Origin: an uncultured Porphyromonadaceae bacterium
GTDB lineage: Bacteria > Bacteroidota > Bacteroidia > Bacteroidales > Muribaculaceae
Reading direction: 5' to 3'
Assembly: GCA_947427285.1 (NCBI GenBank)
Contig: CANEHE010000017.1
Coordinates: 1-46,905 of the forward strand
Length of the DNA stretch: 46,905 nucleotides
Under the pieces are notes generated by a model, which was given only the letters and a program-made list of their open reading frames with translations, had not been told where the DNA came from and made no database searches. How positions within the stretch are numbered: the first letter of the stretch is position 1; every line of letters starts with the position of its first letter. The translations under genes and the position numbers were made by a program. Below are positions 34,509 to 43,532 of the stretch, piece by piece.

Positions 34509-37500
34509 ATGAAAAGATTTCTATTAAAGACGTGGCTCGCGACAGCGGTGATGTTCACGGGGCTGACAGCTTCCGGAGCCGGTGATGCTCCTCCTTCGGG
34601 CTACGGGATTCTGGCTTTGGGTAATGATCAGCCCGGCCTGATGAATCATTTGGTTTCGTTTCCTCTTGTGAGTGACGGAGGAGAAACTGTTTATACCTCG
34701 GCGGTACCGTTTTCCCAGACGTCTACCGCAGGTGCTTACGCTACAGATGCGTACTATATGATTGCCACTATCATTGATGACCGTGGGAAAGAGGTTCCGT
34801 CTGCTCTTATAAAGATGGATATACCGACGGGAACATGGACGAAGGTCGGTGACATGAGCGGCTTCTATGCATTGGTCAATGATATGTCGTATGACCATTC
34901 CACCTCGACCATGTATATGGTGTCCCGGATCAATGAGACTGTTTCGGCTCTGTTCACCATCAATCTTGCAGATGCCTCGGTGAAGAAAGTGGCAAATCTG
35001 GATCGACGGTTTTTCACGCTTGCCGCATCTTGGGACGGACAACTCTATGGTATAAGTTTCGCTGGAGAGTTCTGCAAGATCGGAAAGACCGACGGCAAGG
35101 TGACGGTGGTGGGACCTACCGGTTTCAGCCCTAATAAATTCCAGTCGATGGAATTCGATCATCAGAACAAAATCTTATATTGGGCTACGACAGCTCCCTC
35201 CTACAGTGATTCAGGACTCATAATGATTGAGGAGTGTTTCCTGGCGACAGTCGATCCCGCCACAGGTGTGGCCACCAAAGGCCGCTCGTTTGGTGATGAT
35301 CAGATAGCTGGTCTTTATATCCCTTATGTAGTGGTACCTGATGCGGCTCCGCGTGCTGTGGAGAATCTTGTTGTGGCTCCGGCAGCGGATGGCGTATATA
35401 CTGCCACTCTTTCCTGGACAAACCCGACACTTACTTTCAGCGGGGCTCCTATAAAGGAACTGACAAAGATAGATGTGTTGCGCGATGGTAAGAAAGTTGG
35501 TTCGGCCACTTCGCTGGGAACCGGTGCAAATGCTACTTATACGGATGTGATCGCTTCATCCGGCGGCGGAACACATACATATACTATAGTGGCCTCTACT
35601 TCTGCTGGAGAGGGTATACCGGCCTCGACGTCGGCGTTCGTCGGTAGTGATGTCCCTGCTGCAGTGACTGGACTGAAAGTGGACAGGATCACTGCCGGGT
35701 CAGCTCGTATCAGCTGGGATCCTGTTGTCGTAGGAGCGCATGGAGGCTGGACCGATACATCATCGATGCGTTATAATGTGGTTCGTAATCCTGGGGCGGA
35801 GACCGTTGCATCCGGACTCTCTGCAACCGAATGGGTAGAACCGGGGATGGAAGTGGCCGGTAGTTACACCTATACTGTCACGGCAATAAATTCGGCTGGA
35901 GAATCAGCACCCTCTGTTTCGGAGGCAATCGCTCTTGGTCCGGAAAGTATATTCCCTCATACAGATGATTTCTCTCAGGAGGAGTTTGCCAAATGGACTG
36001 TTGTCGACGGTAATGGAGACGGAAACAAATGGCAATATCAGAATTTGTCATGGGCAAAGGCATCCGGTGCCTATATGATGTGCTCAAATGCTGATGCGGA
36101 CGATTGGCTTGTAAGTCTGCCGTTTGACTTCGAAAGCAACTCTACATATAAGATTATCTTCTCTTATCTTGCCATGGGTAATCATGAGATGGAGGTCGCC
36201 ATTCTGAAAAATTATTCGATAGAGACTCCTGCTGTAAATTGCGGGAAAGCAAGTTTCCCGAGAGGATTCCAGACAGAAACCATGGTATTTAATTTCGATG
36301 TGACAGAAGGAGGAAGTTATAATCTGGCTTTTCATGAAATAACCAAATCGGGCAATTCATACATGCTCATCGATCGGATTGTCATTGAAAAGGTAGTTGA
36401 CAACAATCTGGCAGCTCTGGCTGTGTCAGGAAATACGAAGCCGAACGAAGGCAACACATACCCTTATGGTGTCACTGTGGAAAACCGAGGTCGAAATCCA
36501 AGATCCGGTTTTGCAGTGGAACTGGTTGATCAGAAAGGTTCCGTAGTCGGTTCGACAACAGTGACAGAGCCTCTCGCATCCGGATCTACTGAAATTATAT
36601 ATGTGAACTGCACTGTATCAAACGGTCTCGTCTCTTTAAGAGGCCGCATCAATGATTCTGCCGATGAAATATCATCGGACAACCTTACTGACCCGATCTC
36701 CCTTACCGTTATGCCACAAGGGACACCGGAAGAAATTGTTGTCGGCGATCAGTCCGGAACTACGCGTGATCATCCATTCGGACTCAACAGCAAATACGGC
36801 GTGAGCCAGCAGATATTCTCCTCCAAAGAATTGGGTGTGCCTAAAGGTCGTATTTTCTCTGTGGCGTGGCCATACAGCAGCAGTACATATACCCAGCCGC
36901 CTAAAGGTGTCGGCATGAAAGTGTATCTTGCCAATACTGAGCGTGTGTCGTCCAATGGATGGATTCCTCTCGACAGTCTCAAACTTGTCTATGACGGATC
37001 TGTGGATATGGAGCAGGGCAGTGATCACCAGCTTACTCTGACGCTTGATGAGGCTTTCGAATACAGTGGAGGCAATCTCGCTATGGTGACAGTCCACTCG
37101 CTTGAAAATGCCGGGGCAACCTATTATTCCGGTGTGTATTGGCCTTATTACACAAGTCCGCTTGCCGGCAACAGTTCCTATAATTATTCAAGTGACAATA
37201 AATTTGAGTATGGTTCTGTCAGCGGAAAACTCTCTTCATACGGCAACAGTGTGACAATCTTCAGCATTCAGACCGGCGGAGCCAATCTTTCTGGAACTGT
37301 GACCGATATGTCTGGTAATCCTGTGGAAGGAGTCGATGTCCGGGTGGAGGAATTGAGAGTCACCACCACTACTGGAGACAACGGTGCTTATAGCTTCAGT
37401 TTCGTTCCCAACGGCACGTATACTGTCACCGCCTCTCGTCTTGGATATGCAGGCGATGAGAAGACCGGAGTGAAGGTAGATGACCGTGATGTGTCGCTCG

Positions 37501-39908
37501 ATCTGACCGTGTCTAAATTACCTGTTTCCAGTGTACGGGGTCGTCTGATCTCTTCCGACGGGAAACCTCTGTCGGAGGCTGATGTGGCTCTTGACGGATA
37601 TATGAAGTTGTCAGCGCGGACTGCCGCTGACGGAACATTTGTTTTCCCCGAAGTGGTACGGCAGAAAAGTTCCGTTGTGATTACAAAAGACTGGTATGCT
37701 CCGGTTGTCAAGGAGTTCGATTTGAAGTCCGATACCGATTTCGGAGATATTAAGGCTGATTTCGCACATTATCCGGCTGGCTCTCCGGTGGTGACAGATA
37801 CCGTGAGCCCGATGTCCATCTCCTGGACCTCTCCCGACCAGTTGACACAGATAAGGTTTGACAGTGGCGTAGCTGCCAGTCAGTTCGGAATAACCAGTGA
37901 TGTAGGGACTGCTGTCCTCGGTACGCGTTTCCTGACTCCGATGGCTCTGGACACTATCCGCTGGCAGACGACATTCGAAGGTGGTCCGCACAATTTGATC
38001 AACCTGTACATATACGATCTCGACGAAAACGGTAAACCTACTGGCAATATACTTTACAGTGAGAGAAGTATCAGTAATACCGACGGAGAATGGACCGTAT
38101 ATGCTCTGCCAACCCCGGTGAAGGCTCCCAACGGATGTCTGGTGACCCTCAATTATCCCGGATTCCTCGGAATAGGTACTGATGATGGTGGACGCGAATA
38201 TCCTTTCCGGAAAGATACGTACTGGTTCTCTACAGATTTCAATTCGGGAGACTTCGACTGTCTTGACAAACTTAATCTTGAAGCCAATCTTCTTATCCGG
38301 GTCGACGGGCGTCTGTATCCTCAGGAGAATACTCCGATTGCCAATATAGACGACACACGCGCTCCGCTCCCTGAATGGTATGCTTACAATGTATGGCGTG
38401 CCTCAGGTGCAGACCCTGCCGATTCTGACTGGACACTTCTTACTCCAAATCCTGTGAATGCTATGTCGTTTACCGATTCTGGGTTTGAGTCGCTTGCTCC
38501 TGGAGTCTACCGTTATGCTGTGGCTCCGGTATATCCGGACGGAACAATGTCATCACGTTCTGTTTCTCGCTGCGTGCTGCGCGACACTTATGCCAAACTC
38601 AAGATTGTGGCTGCGACAAATGCTGTCAGCGGTGATGCTGCGGGAGCCAAAGCAGTGCTGGTAAATTCTGATAATTCAGAAAAATATGAGAGTGTGATAG
38701 GTGGTGACGGGACAGCCCGGATTGAAGGGATATGGAGAGACAGATATACTCTTTCCCTTTCTCTGCGAGGATATGAGACTCTGACCACTGAGGTAGATCT
38801 CCGGACATCTGCCGATGTGACAACGCCTGAACTTGTACTTAAGGAGATAATCGCCACACCTGTCAATCTGGCTGTCACCCGTACGTCCGATGAGGCATAC
38901 TCCTTCACCTGGAATGAAACCGGGGAGATTGCCGAAAACTTTGAGTCGGGATACACTGTATTCGCATCGCCTGATGAAGGACGGATTCCATGGCTTACCA
39001 TTGACCGTGACGAGGCACGTACTTTCGCAGAAGCTGACTTTGATTTCCCGGGACGTACACAACCGATGTCGTTTATAGTCTTTGATCCGAAGCAAACCAC
39101 ACCTTCCATGTATGAAGAGCGTTCCGCTTCTCATGCACATTCGGGAGATGCCCAGCTTGCATGTTTTGCCTCCCGGTACGGCAATGACGACTGGCTCATA
39201 TCGCCTCGTCTGACATATCACACTCCGTTCCGCTTCCGATTCTGGGCGAAAGGATATTCACAGACTTACGCAGAGACCCTGATGGTGGGATTCTCCACCG
39301 TATCGTCCGACCCGGCCACGTTCCGTTGGTTCGGAGAGGAGATCACGGTTCCCATGCAGCAGTGGAAAGATTATGAGTTTGAAGTGCCTGCCGAAGCCCG
39401 TTATGTGGCCATTCGTTCCACATCTGCCGATGGATTCACATTGTTTATCGATGACATTGAGATCGGTTCTGGCAACGGCATGGATATGAATGTAGGATTC
39501 TCTGGCCCGGAAGTGAAGTACGAGGTGAGTGTGGATGGTCAGGTCATAGGCGTCACCGACAAGGAATCGATGCCGCTGACAGGATTTTCGAAAGGCGTTC
39601 ACACAGCGTCTGTAAAGGCTGTATATGCCTCCGGGAAGTCTGAGGCAGCTTCATATACATTCGGTGACGATGGTATGGACAATATCGCTTCCGAAAACCT
39701 CTCGGTATGGCCTAATCCGGCCCACAGACATACTAACGTCAGTGGCATATTCGATGGAGCGGCACTTTACAGTCTGTCAGGTGTTATGGTGAGAAATTAC
39801 AATTCTGAATCCTCACGTCTTGACCTCTCTGGAGTGGCTCCCGGCCTATATATTCTCCGTGTGTCTGCTCCAGGAGGTGCCCGCTCTTTCAAACTCACAG
39901 TGAAGTAA
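34509..39908 (+). CDS. Giant modular secreted protein with FnIII, cleaved-adhesin and carboxypeptidase-regulatory-like domains and a T9SS sorting tail
   Basis: 1799 residues. A signal peptide (MKRFLLKTWLATAVMFTGLT) is followed by: residues ~30-275, propeller-like strands; ~280-370 and ~383-475, two FnIII modules (LVVAPAADGVYTATLSWTNP; TAGSARISWDPV); ~480-630, a jelly roll of the cleaved-adhesin/choice-of-anchor J type with DDWLVSLPFDF; ~635-725, a CARDB-like module; ~923-1090, two carboxypeptidase-regulatory-like modules (LSGTVTDMSGNPVEGVDVRV; VRGRLISSDGKPLSEADVAL); ~1477-1650, a second jelly roll with DDWLISPRLTY; ~1723-1799, a type A T9SS tail (LSVWPNPAHRHTNVSG ... GLYILRVSAPGGARSFKLTV). 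No protease or glycosidase motif is visible. It is probably a surface adhesin or binding protein, transcribed alone. Confidence 0.85.
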   Translation: MKRFLLKTWLATAVMFTGLTASGAGDAPPSGYGILALGNDQPGLMNHLVSFPLVSDGGETVYTSAVPFSQTSTAGAYATDAYYMIATIIDDRGKEVPSALIKMDIPTGTWTKVGDMSGFYALVNDMSYDHSTSTMYMVSRINETVSALFTINLADASVKKVANLDRRFFTLAASWDGQLYGISFAGEFCKIGKTDGKVTVVGPTGFSPNKFQSMEFDHQNKILYWATTAPSYSDSGLIMIEECFLATVDPATGVATKGRSFGDDQIAGLYIPYVVVPDAAPRAVENLVVAPAADGVYTATLSWTNPTLTFSGAPIKELTKIDVLRDGKKVGSATSLGTGANATYTDVIASSGGGTHTYTIVASTSAGEGIPASTSAFVGSDVPAAVTGLKVDRITAGSARISWDPVVVGAHGGWTDTSSMRYNVVRNPGAETVASGLSATEWVEPGMEVAGSYTYTVTAINSAGESAPSVSEAIALGPESIFPHTDDFSQEEFAKWTVVDGNGDGNKWQYQNLSWAKASGAYMMCSNADADDWLVSLPFDFESNSTYKIIFSYLAMGNHEMEVAILKNYSIETPAVNCGKASFPRGFQTETMVFNFDVTEGGSYNLAFHEITKSGNSYMLIDRIVIEKVVDNNLAALAVSGNTKPNEGNTYPYGVTVENRGRNPRSGFAVELVDQKGSVVGSTTVTEPLASGSTEIIYVNCTVSNGLVSLRGRINDSADEISSDNLTDPISLTVMPQGTPEEIVVGDQSGTTRDHPFGLNSKYGVSQQIFSSKELGVPKGRIFSVAWPYSSSTYTQPPKGVGMKVYLANTERVSSNGWIPLDSLKLVYDGSVDMEQGSDHQLTLTLDEAFEYSGGNLAMVTVHSLENAGATYYSGVYWPYYTSPLAGNSSYNYSSDNKFEYGSVSGKLSSYGNSVTIFSIQTGGANLSGTVTDMSGNPVEGVDVRVEELRVTTTTGDNGAYSFSFVPNGTYTVTASRLGYAGDEKTGVKVDDRDVSLDLTVSKLPVSSVRGRLISSDGKPLSEADVALDGYMKLSARTAADGTFVFPEVVRQKSSVVITKDWYAPVVKEFDLKSDTDFGDIKADFAHYPAGSPVVTDTVSPMSISWTSPDQLTQIRFDSGVAASQFGITSDVGTAVLGTRFLTPMALDTIRWQTTFEGGPHNLINLYIYDLDENGKPTGNILYSERSISNTDGEWTVYALPTPVKAPNGCLVTLNYPGFLGIGTDDGGREYPFRKDTYWFSTDFNSGDFDCLDKLNLEANLLIRVDGRLYPQENTPIANIDDTRAPLPEWYAYNVWRASGADPADSDWTLLTPNPVNAMSFTDSGFESLAPGVYRYAVAPVYPDGTMSSRSVSRCVLRDTYAKLKIVAATNAVSGDAAGAKAVLVNSDNSEKYESVIGGDGTARIEGIWRDRYTLSLSLRGYETLTTEVDLRTSADVTTPELVLKEIIATPVNLAVTRTSDEAYSFTWNETGEIAENFESGYTVFASPDEGRIPWLTIDRDEARTFAEADFDFPGRTQPMSFIVFDPKQTTPSMYEERSASHAHSGDAQLACFASRYGNDDWLISPRLTYHTPFRFRFWAKGYSQTYAETLMVGFSTVSSDPATFRWFGEEITVPMQQWKDYEFEVPAEARYVAIRSTSADGFTLFIDDIEIGSGNGMDMNVGFSGPEVKYEVSVDGQVIGVTDKESMPLTGFSKGVHTASVKAVYASGKSEAASYTFGDDGMDNIASENLSVWPNPAHRHTNVSGIFDGAALYSLSGVMVRNYNSESSRLDLSGVAPGLYILRVSAPGGARSFKLTVK

Positions 39909-39947
39909 CTACCGGTTAGCCGGATTCGCCTTTAAGTTCTCCTGTTT

Positions 39948-39971
39948 CCCCGCGTGTTTGTTCACGCGGGG
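39948..39971 (+). terminator. Terminator after the giant T9SS protein
   Basis: CCCCGCGTG (39948-39956) pairs with CACGCGGGG (39963-39971) across a 6-nt loop, followed by ATTTTTG. Confidence 0.85.
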
Positions 39972-39988
39972 ATTTTTGATTAATTTTG
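39957..39988 (+). promoter_or_regulatory. Promoter of the pldA-glycosyltransferase operon
   Basis: TTTG (39957-39960), 20-nt spacer, TAATTTTG (39981-39988). The -33 box occupies the loop of the upstream terminator hairpin. Leader about 45 nt. Confidence 0.8.
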
Positions 39989-40038
39989 CGTCGGGATGGT
40001 TGACAGACTGTCCGCTCTGACGATTTCACTTTTCTCTG

Positions 40039-40881
40039 ATGAGACATCGCCTGATCTTATGGGTCATTCTTATGACCATCGCATTTTCGTCCATGGCACA
40101 GATAATACCTGTGCCCGACCAGAAACATTTTGTCGATTCGCTTCGCAACGAGTTTGACAACGGCCCTTATTTTGGCCTTTATAAGGATAATTATTTCACT
40201 GTCGGAACCACGGTGCTTCCGGGACAGACTCCCTCCAAGACCAACTCCGACGTGAAGTTTCAGATATCCATTGCCCAGAGGCTGACCAAATCTACCCTCC
40301 CCTGGAATACATTCGTGTTTCTTATGTATACACAGAAGACATTCTGGAATGTGTTTGAGAAATCACTACCCATGCACGATCTGAACTTCAATCCCGGAAT
40401 CGGTATTTCAAAACCGTTTTTCAATAAAAACCGATATGTCGGCAAACTCACGCTTCTCATAGAGCATGAAAGCAATGGCCGTGATGGCGAACAGAGTCGT
40501 AGCTGGAACAGGATATCATTTTCCGGATCCACACTTATAGATGAGTGGCTGATGGTCCATGCCAAGTTCTGGATTCCGATTATTGACGGTCAGAATAATC
40601 GCGATATACTTAAGTATGCGGGAATTTTTCAGAGCGGTATTGTTGTGACTACTCCGGATAAAAAATTCGGCTTTGGTCTGACATTGGTGAAGCGTGGTAA
40701 CTGGAAGTTGGATTTTAATACTATTTTTGAATTCAACTGGCTCTATCACCGCAAAAGTAATCAGTATTTTTTTGTGCAATATTATAATGGATATGGGGAG
40801 TCTCTTCTCGACTATAATGTGTTTCATTCACGACTTCGGGTCGGGATTGTGATTAAACCGCGATTTTTTTCTGAATTCTGA
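40039..40881 (+). CDS. pldA: Outer-membrane phospholipase A
   Basis: A 280-residue OMPLA-type 12-strand barrel. The signal peptide is MRHRLILWVILMTIAFSSMA (cut at MAQ). The active site lies in IEHESNGRDGEQSRSWNR (~148-165): His and Ser of HESNG plus the later Asn form the known H-S-N triad. The segment YYNGYGESLLDYN (~252-264) corresponds to the calcium/dimer region. The last strand is VGIVIKPRFF. The enzyme hydrolyses phospholipids that reach the outer leaflet and so helps keep outer-membrane asymmetry. It is followed after 5 nt by a glycosyltransferase gene in the same operon. Confidence 0.92.
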   Translation: MRHRLILWVILMTIAFSSMAQIIPVPDQKHFVDSLRNEFDNGPYFGLYKDNYFTVGTTVLPGQTPSKTNSDVKFQISIAQRLTKSTLPWNTFVFLMYTQKTFWNVFEKSLPMHDLNFNPGIGISKPFFNKNRYVGKLTLLIEHESNGRDGEQSRSWNRISFSGSTLIDEWLMVHAKFWIPIIDGQNNRDILKYAGIFQSGIVVTTPDKKFGFGLTLVKRGNWKLDFNTIFEFNWLYHRKSNQYFFVQYYNGYGESLLDYNVFHSRLRVGIVIKPRFFSEF

Positions 40882-40886
40882 TATAT

Positions 40887-42053
40887 ATGCTTACAGTCAC
40901 TTGTCTGATTCTTTCTATCGCGTTTGTCGCTATCGTCTCGGCTTTGACTATTACATGGCCTGCGTGTCTGCGTGTGACACGCACTTTGAAACGTGGTCAT
41001 GATATCGATATATGCTCAGGGGAGACTGTGCCGTCAGTAACTGTGGTGGTTTATGATTCTGTCCGAGTCATTCCTCTTGAAGACTATCTTGAGAAACTTT
41101 GTGGTCAGGATTGGCCTTGTTTCAATGTGGTTCTGGTTTCTGATGCCTCTGCCGCCGATGCGCGTGAACTACAGGATCGATATCAGAGCCGTTTCCCGAA
41201 AGTCCATTTCACATTTATCCCGCTGGGATCATGTAACGTATCGCGAAGAAAACTGGCCCTGACTGTAGGAATAAAGGCTTCTGATTCCGATTATATCCTT
41301 ACTACTGTTTCCAACTGTGACATCCCATCTGACAGATGGATATCTCTGATGATGGCATCTTTGATTGCTGACTCAAGGAAAGAGATATGTCTGGGCCTTT
41401 CCAGACCGGACTTTTCCATGTTGCGAGGGTTTGGGAAGTGGTATAGGCAATTCGATTTCACTCTCCGGTCCATGCAGTGGATTGCGGCGGCAGTGTCCGG
41501 TCGTCCGATGCGTGGCGACGGATATAACATGCTTTTCAGACGGGATCTGTTTTTCAGATGCAACGGATATTCATCCACTACATATCTTGAGTCAGGAGAC
41601 GATGATCTTTTTCTGACGGAGATTGCCGACGGTGCCAATACTGTTGTGCAACTTTGCCCCGATGCCGTCCTGGTACAGCAATGGGGCGATAATACCGACA
41701 ATATACTTTTGGAAGCCAAGGATAGATATGACTTTACATCCAGGTTTCTTCCCAGAGGTCCGTTTTTGAAAGCCTCGTTTGTTTCATGGTGTCAATGGGT
41801 CGTAGTTTTTTGCTGTGCGTTTGCCGTTTCCATTGGATTTGTCTGGTATGTGGCTGCCTTAGCCGCTCTTCTTGTTATTTCGTTTGCGGGATGCGAGATC
41901 TATCTCTATCGTAAGGCTGCTGTTGTGACCGCATCGGTGAGACTCTGGTGGAGTGTGTTTCCCTTTCTTCTCTGGCGACCGTTCGGAAATCTGTTTTTCC
42001 GACTTCGTCATCGTTCTTCACGTCATCGTCATTTTACATGGCGGCCGGCCTGA
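40887..42053 (+). CDS. Membrane-bound family 2 glycosyltransferase
   Basis: 388 residues. One N-terminal helix (~5-25), a GT-A domain (~50-300), then two C-terminal helices (~300-350) and a basic end. GT2 features are SVTVVVYDSV, VVLVSDASAADAREL, YILTTVSNCDIPSDRW (the usual DxD position reads NCD), GDGYNMLFRRDLFF, YLESGDDDLFL (catalytic Asp region) and VLVQQWGDN. The donor and acceptor are unknown. The layout resembles lipid- or polysaccharide-modifying enzymes of the inner membrane. Pairing with pldA (5-nt gap) hints at an envelope role. It ends 205 nt before the next gene, across a promoter. Confidence 0.85.
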   Translation: MLTVTCLILSIAFVAIVSALTITWPACLRVTRTLKRGHDIDICSGETVPSVTVVVYDSVRVIPLEDYLEKLCGQDWPCFNVVLVSDASAADARELQDRYQSRFPKVHFTFIPLGSCNVSRRKLALTVGIKASDSDYILTTVSNCDIPSDRWISLMMASLIADSRKEICLGLSRPDFSMLRGFGKWYRQFDFTLRSMQWIAAAVSGRPMRGDGYNMLFRRDLFFRCNGYSSTTYLESGDDDLFLTEIADGANTVVQLCPDAVLVQQWGDNTDNILLEAKDRYDFTSRFLPRGPFLKASFVSWCQWVVVFCCAFAVSIGFVWYVAALAALLVISFAGCEIYLYRKAAVVTASVRLWWSVFPFLLWRPFGNLFFRLRHRSSRHRHFTWRPA

Positions 42054-42122
42054 TTGGATTTCTGAGTGGATGCGACTTTGAATTTTAAGGGCATTTTTAA
42101 CAATTTTTATTATTGTTGTATG

Positions 42123-42153
42123 CTTGCTCTTTTGTTTTTTTATTGTAATTTTG
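42123..42153 (+). promoter_or_regulatory. Promoter of the DUF3575/fimbrial lipoprotein operon
   Basis: CTTG (42123-42126), 19-nt spacer, TAATTTTG (42146-42153). The leader is about 95 nt and contains a short GTCGGC/GCCGGC hairpin (42163-42178). Confidence 0.7.
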
Positions 42154-42257
42154 CGCAATAAAGTCGGCGTATGCCGGCAAAATTTCTGCTGTTGTTGTTC
42201 TGAACGGCACTGAATGGTGTGTCAGTCGGATGATAAATGTCTATGAATTAATTGTTG

Positions 42258-43532
42258 ATGAATAGAAGAAATACATACTTTCTCATCTTAGCGGTGGTGC
42301 TTGCTGTATTTGCGGCAAGGGCCGATGTTTTGCGCCCGGTCCCGTTGAGGATAGAGAGCGGTGATGCCCGCTTTAAGATAAATTCCTCTGTGGTCGACGT
42401 TTCTCCTGAACTGGAAAAGTTGGTGAATACTGTTGATTCACTATCTCGTGCAGGTACACTCCAGACAGTAGTCGTTGTAGGCTCATCGTCACCGGACGGT
42501 CCCACAGCTCTTAACGAGCGGCTGGCAAAGCGACGGGCACAGGCGGTAGCCAGATATATTATTGACAATTCTGCGGTCAAAGAATCTGATGTACAGGTCT
42601 CTTCCATTGGCGAGGATCTGGAAGGACTCAGACGGCTTATTTCGGAGTCTTCCGGTCCGGGTCAGGAAGCGGTGCTTGCAATCGTTCAAGAGCCCTCTTT
42701 CGGCGATAAAGATGAGATCCGGATAAAGAGAATCGAAGGACGTAAGGCTTGGAAATGGCTTGCGGATGAGATCTTCCCCCGTCTTCGTACGGCTGTGATC
42801 ACGGTCACTGCTGAAGATGTCCAGATTGTGCATAATGCCGCTGATGGCACAAGCCAGACTTTCCCTGAATTGAAAAAGCCGCTTATCGAGGAGGCAAAAG
42901 TAGTGTCACCTTATATAGAATATGCGGAGGAGGCAATTACGGATTCTGTATATATTGAACCAACCGAGGCAGCGGATGATTATTGGACACGACATCTGTA
43001 TATAAAGACCAATCTTCCCGCATGGCTGATGCTCTGGACCAATATCGCAGTGGAGGTGGATATAGCTCCGCATTGGTCGGCTACGTTGCCTGTCTATTAC
43101 TCCGGGTTTAATTATTTCAAGCATACTCTTAAATGGCGTACATTGACGCTTCAGCCGGAATTCCGCTACTGGTTCCGCGGTGACAATACAGGACCATTTA
43201 TCGGAGCCCATTTCAGTGCGGCATGGTATAACGTGGCCTTTGATGAACGTTATCGTTATCAGGATCACAACCGGCGTACACCGGCACTCGGCGGCGGTAT
43301 TGCGGTCGGCTGGAGATTCAATATCTGTCGCGATCCCCGCTGGCAGATGGAGGCTACTATCGGAGGTGGTATTTACAAGTTGGACTATGACCTGTTCCAG
43401 AATCGTTACAACGGACTTCTGGTGGGTCGACGCCAACGTACTTTCTTCGGTATCGACCAGGCTGCTCTTAGCATCAGTTACCGGTTCGATGTCGGACAGA
43501 AAACCAAATCAAAGAAAGGAGGAGACCAATGA
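42258..43532 (+). CDS. DUF3575-type outer-membrane protein with OmpA-like N-terminal domain
   Basis: 424 residues from ATG 42258 (an in-frame TTG lies at 42252). The signal peptide is MNRRNTYFLILAVVLAVFAA. Residues ~35-125 look like an OmpA-type domain: KLVNTVDSLSR, VVVVGSSSPDGPTALNERLA, KRRAQAVARYI. The C-terminal ~190 residues, from HLYIKTNLPAWLMLWTNIAV, are the DUF3575 barrel (VDIAPHWSATLPVYYSGFNY, LQPEFRYWFRG, GGGIAVGWRFN), ending YRFDVGQKTKSKKG. In Bacteroidales such proteins accompany fimbrillin-like lipoprotein genes and are thought to help anchor or assemble the structures. The next gene overlaps by four bases (ATGA). Confidence 0.85.
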   Translation: MNRRNTYFLILAVVLAVFAARADVLRPVPLRIESGDARFKINSSVVDVSPELEKLVNTVDSLSRAGTLQTVVVVGSSSPDGPTALNERLAKRRAQAVARYIIDNSAVKESDVQVSSIGEDLEGLRRLISESSGPGQEAVLAIVQEPSFGDKDEIRIKRIEGRKAWKWLADEIFPRLRTAVITVTAEDVQIVHNAADGTSQTFPELKKPLIEEAKVVSPYIEYAEEAITDSVYIEPTEAADDYWTRHLYIKTNLPAWLMLWTNIAVEVDIAPHWSATLPVYYSGFNYFKHTLKWRTLTLQPEFRYWFRGDNTGPFIGAHFSAAWYNVAFDERYRYQDHNRRTPALGGGIAVGWRFNICRDPRWQMEATIGGGIYKLDYDLFQNRYNGLLVGRRQRTFFGIDQAALSISYRFDVGQKTKSKKGGDQ

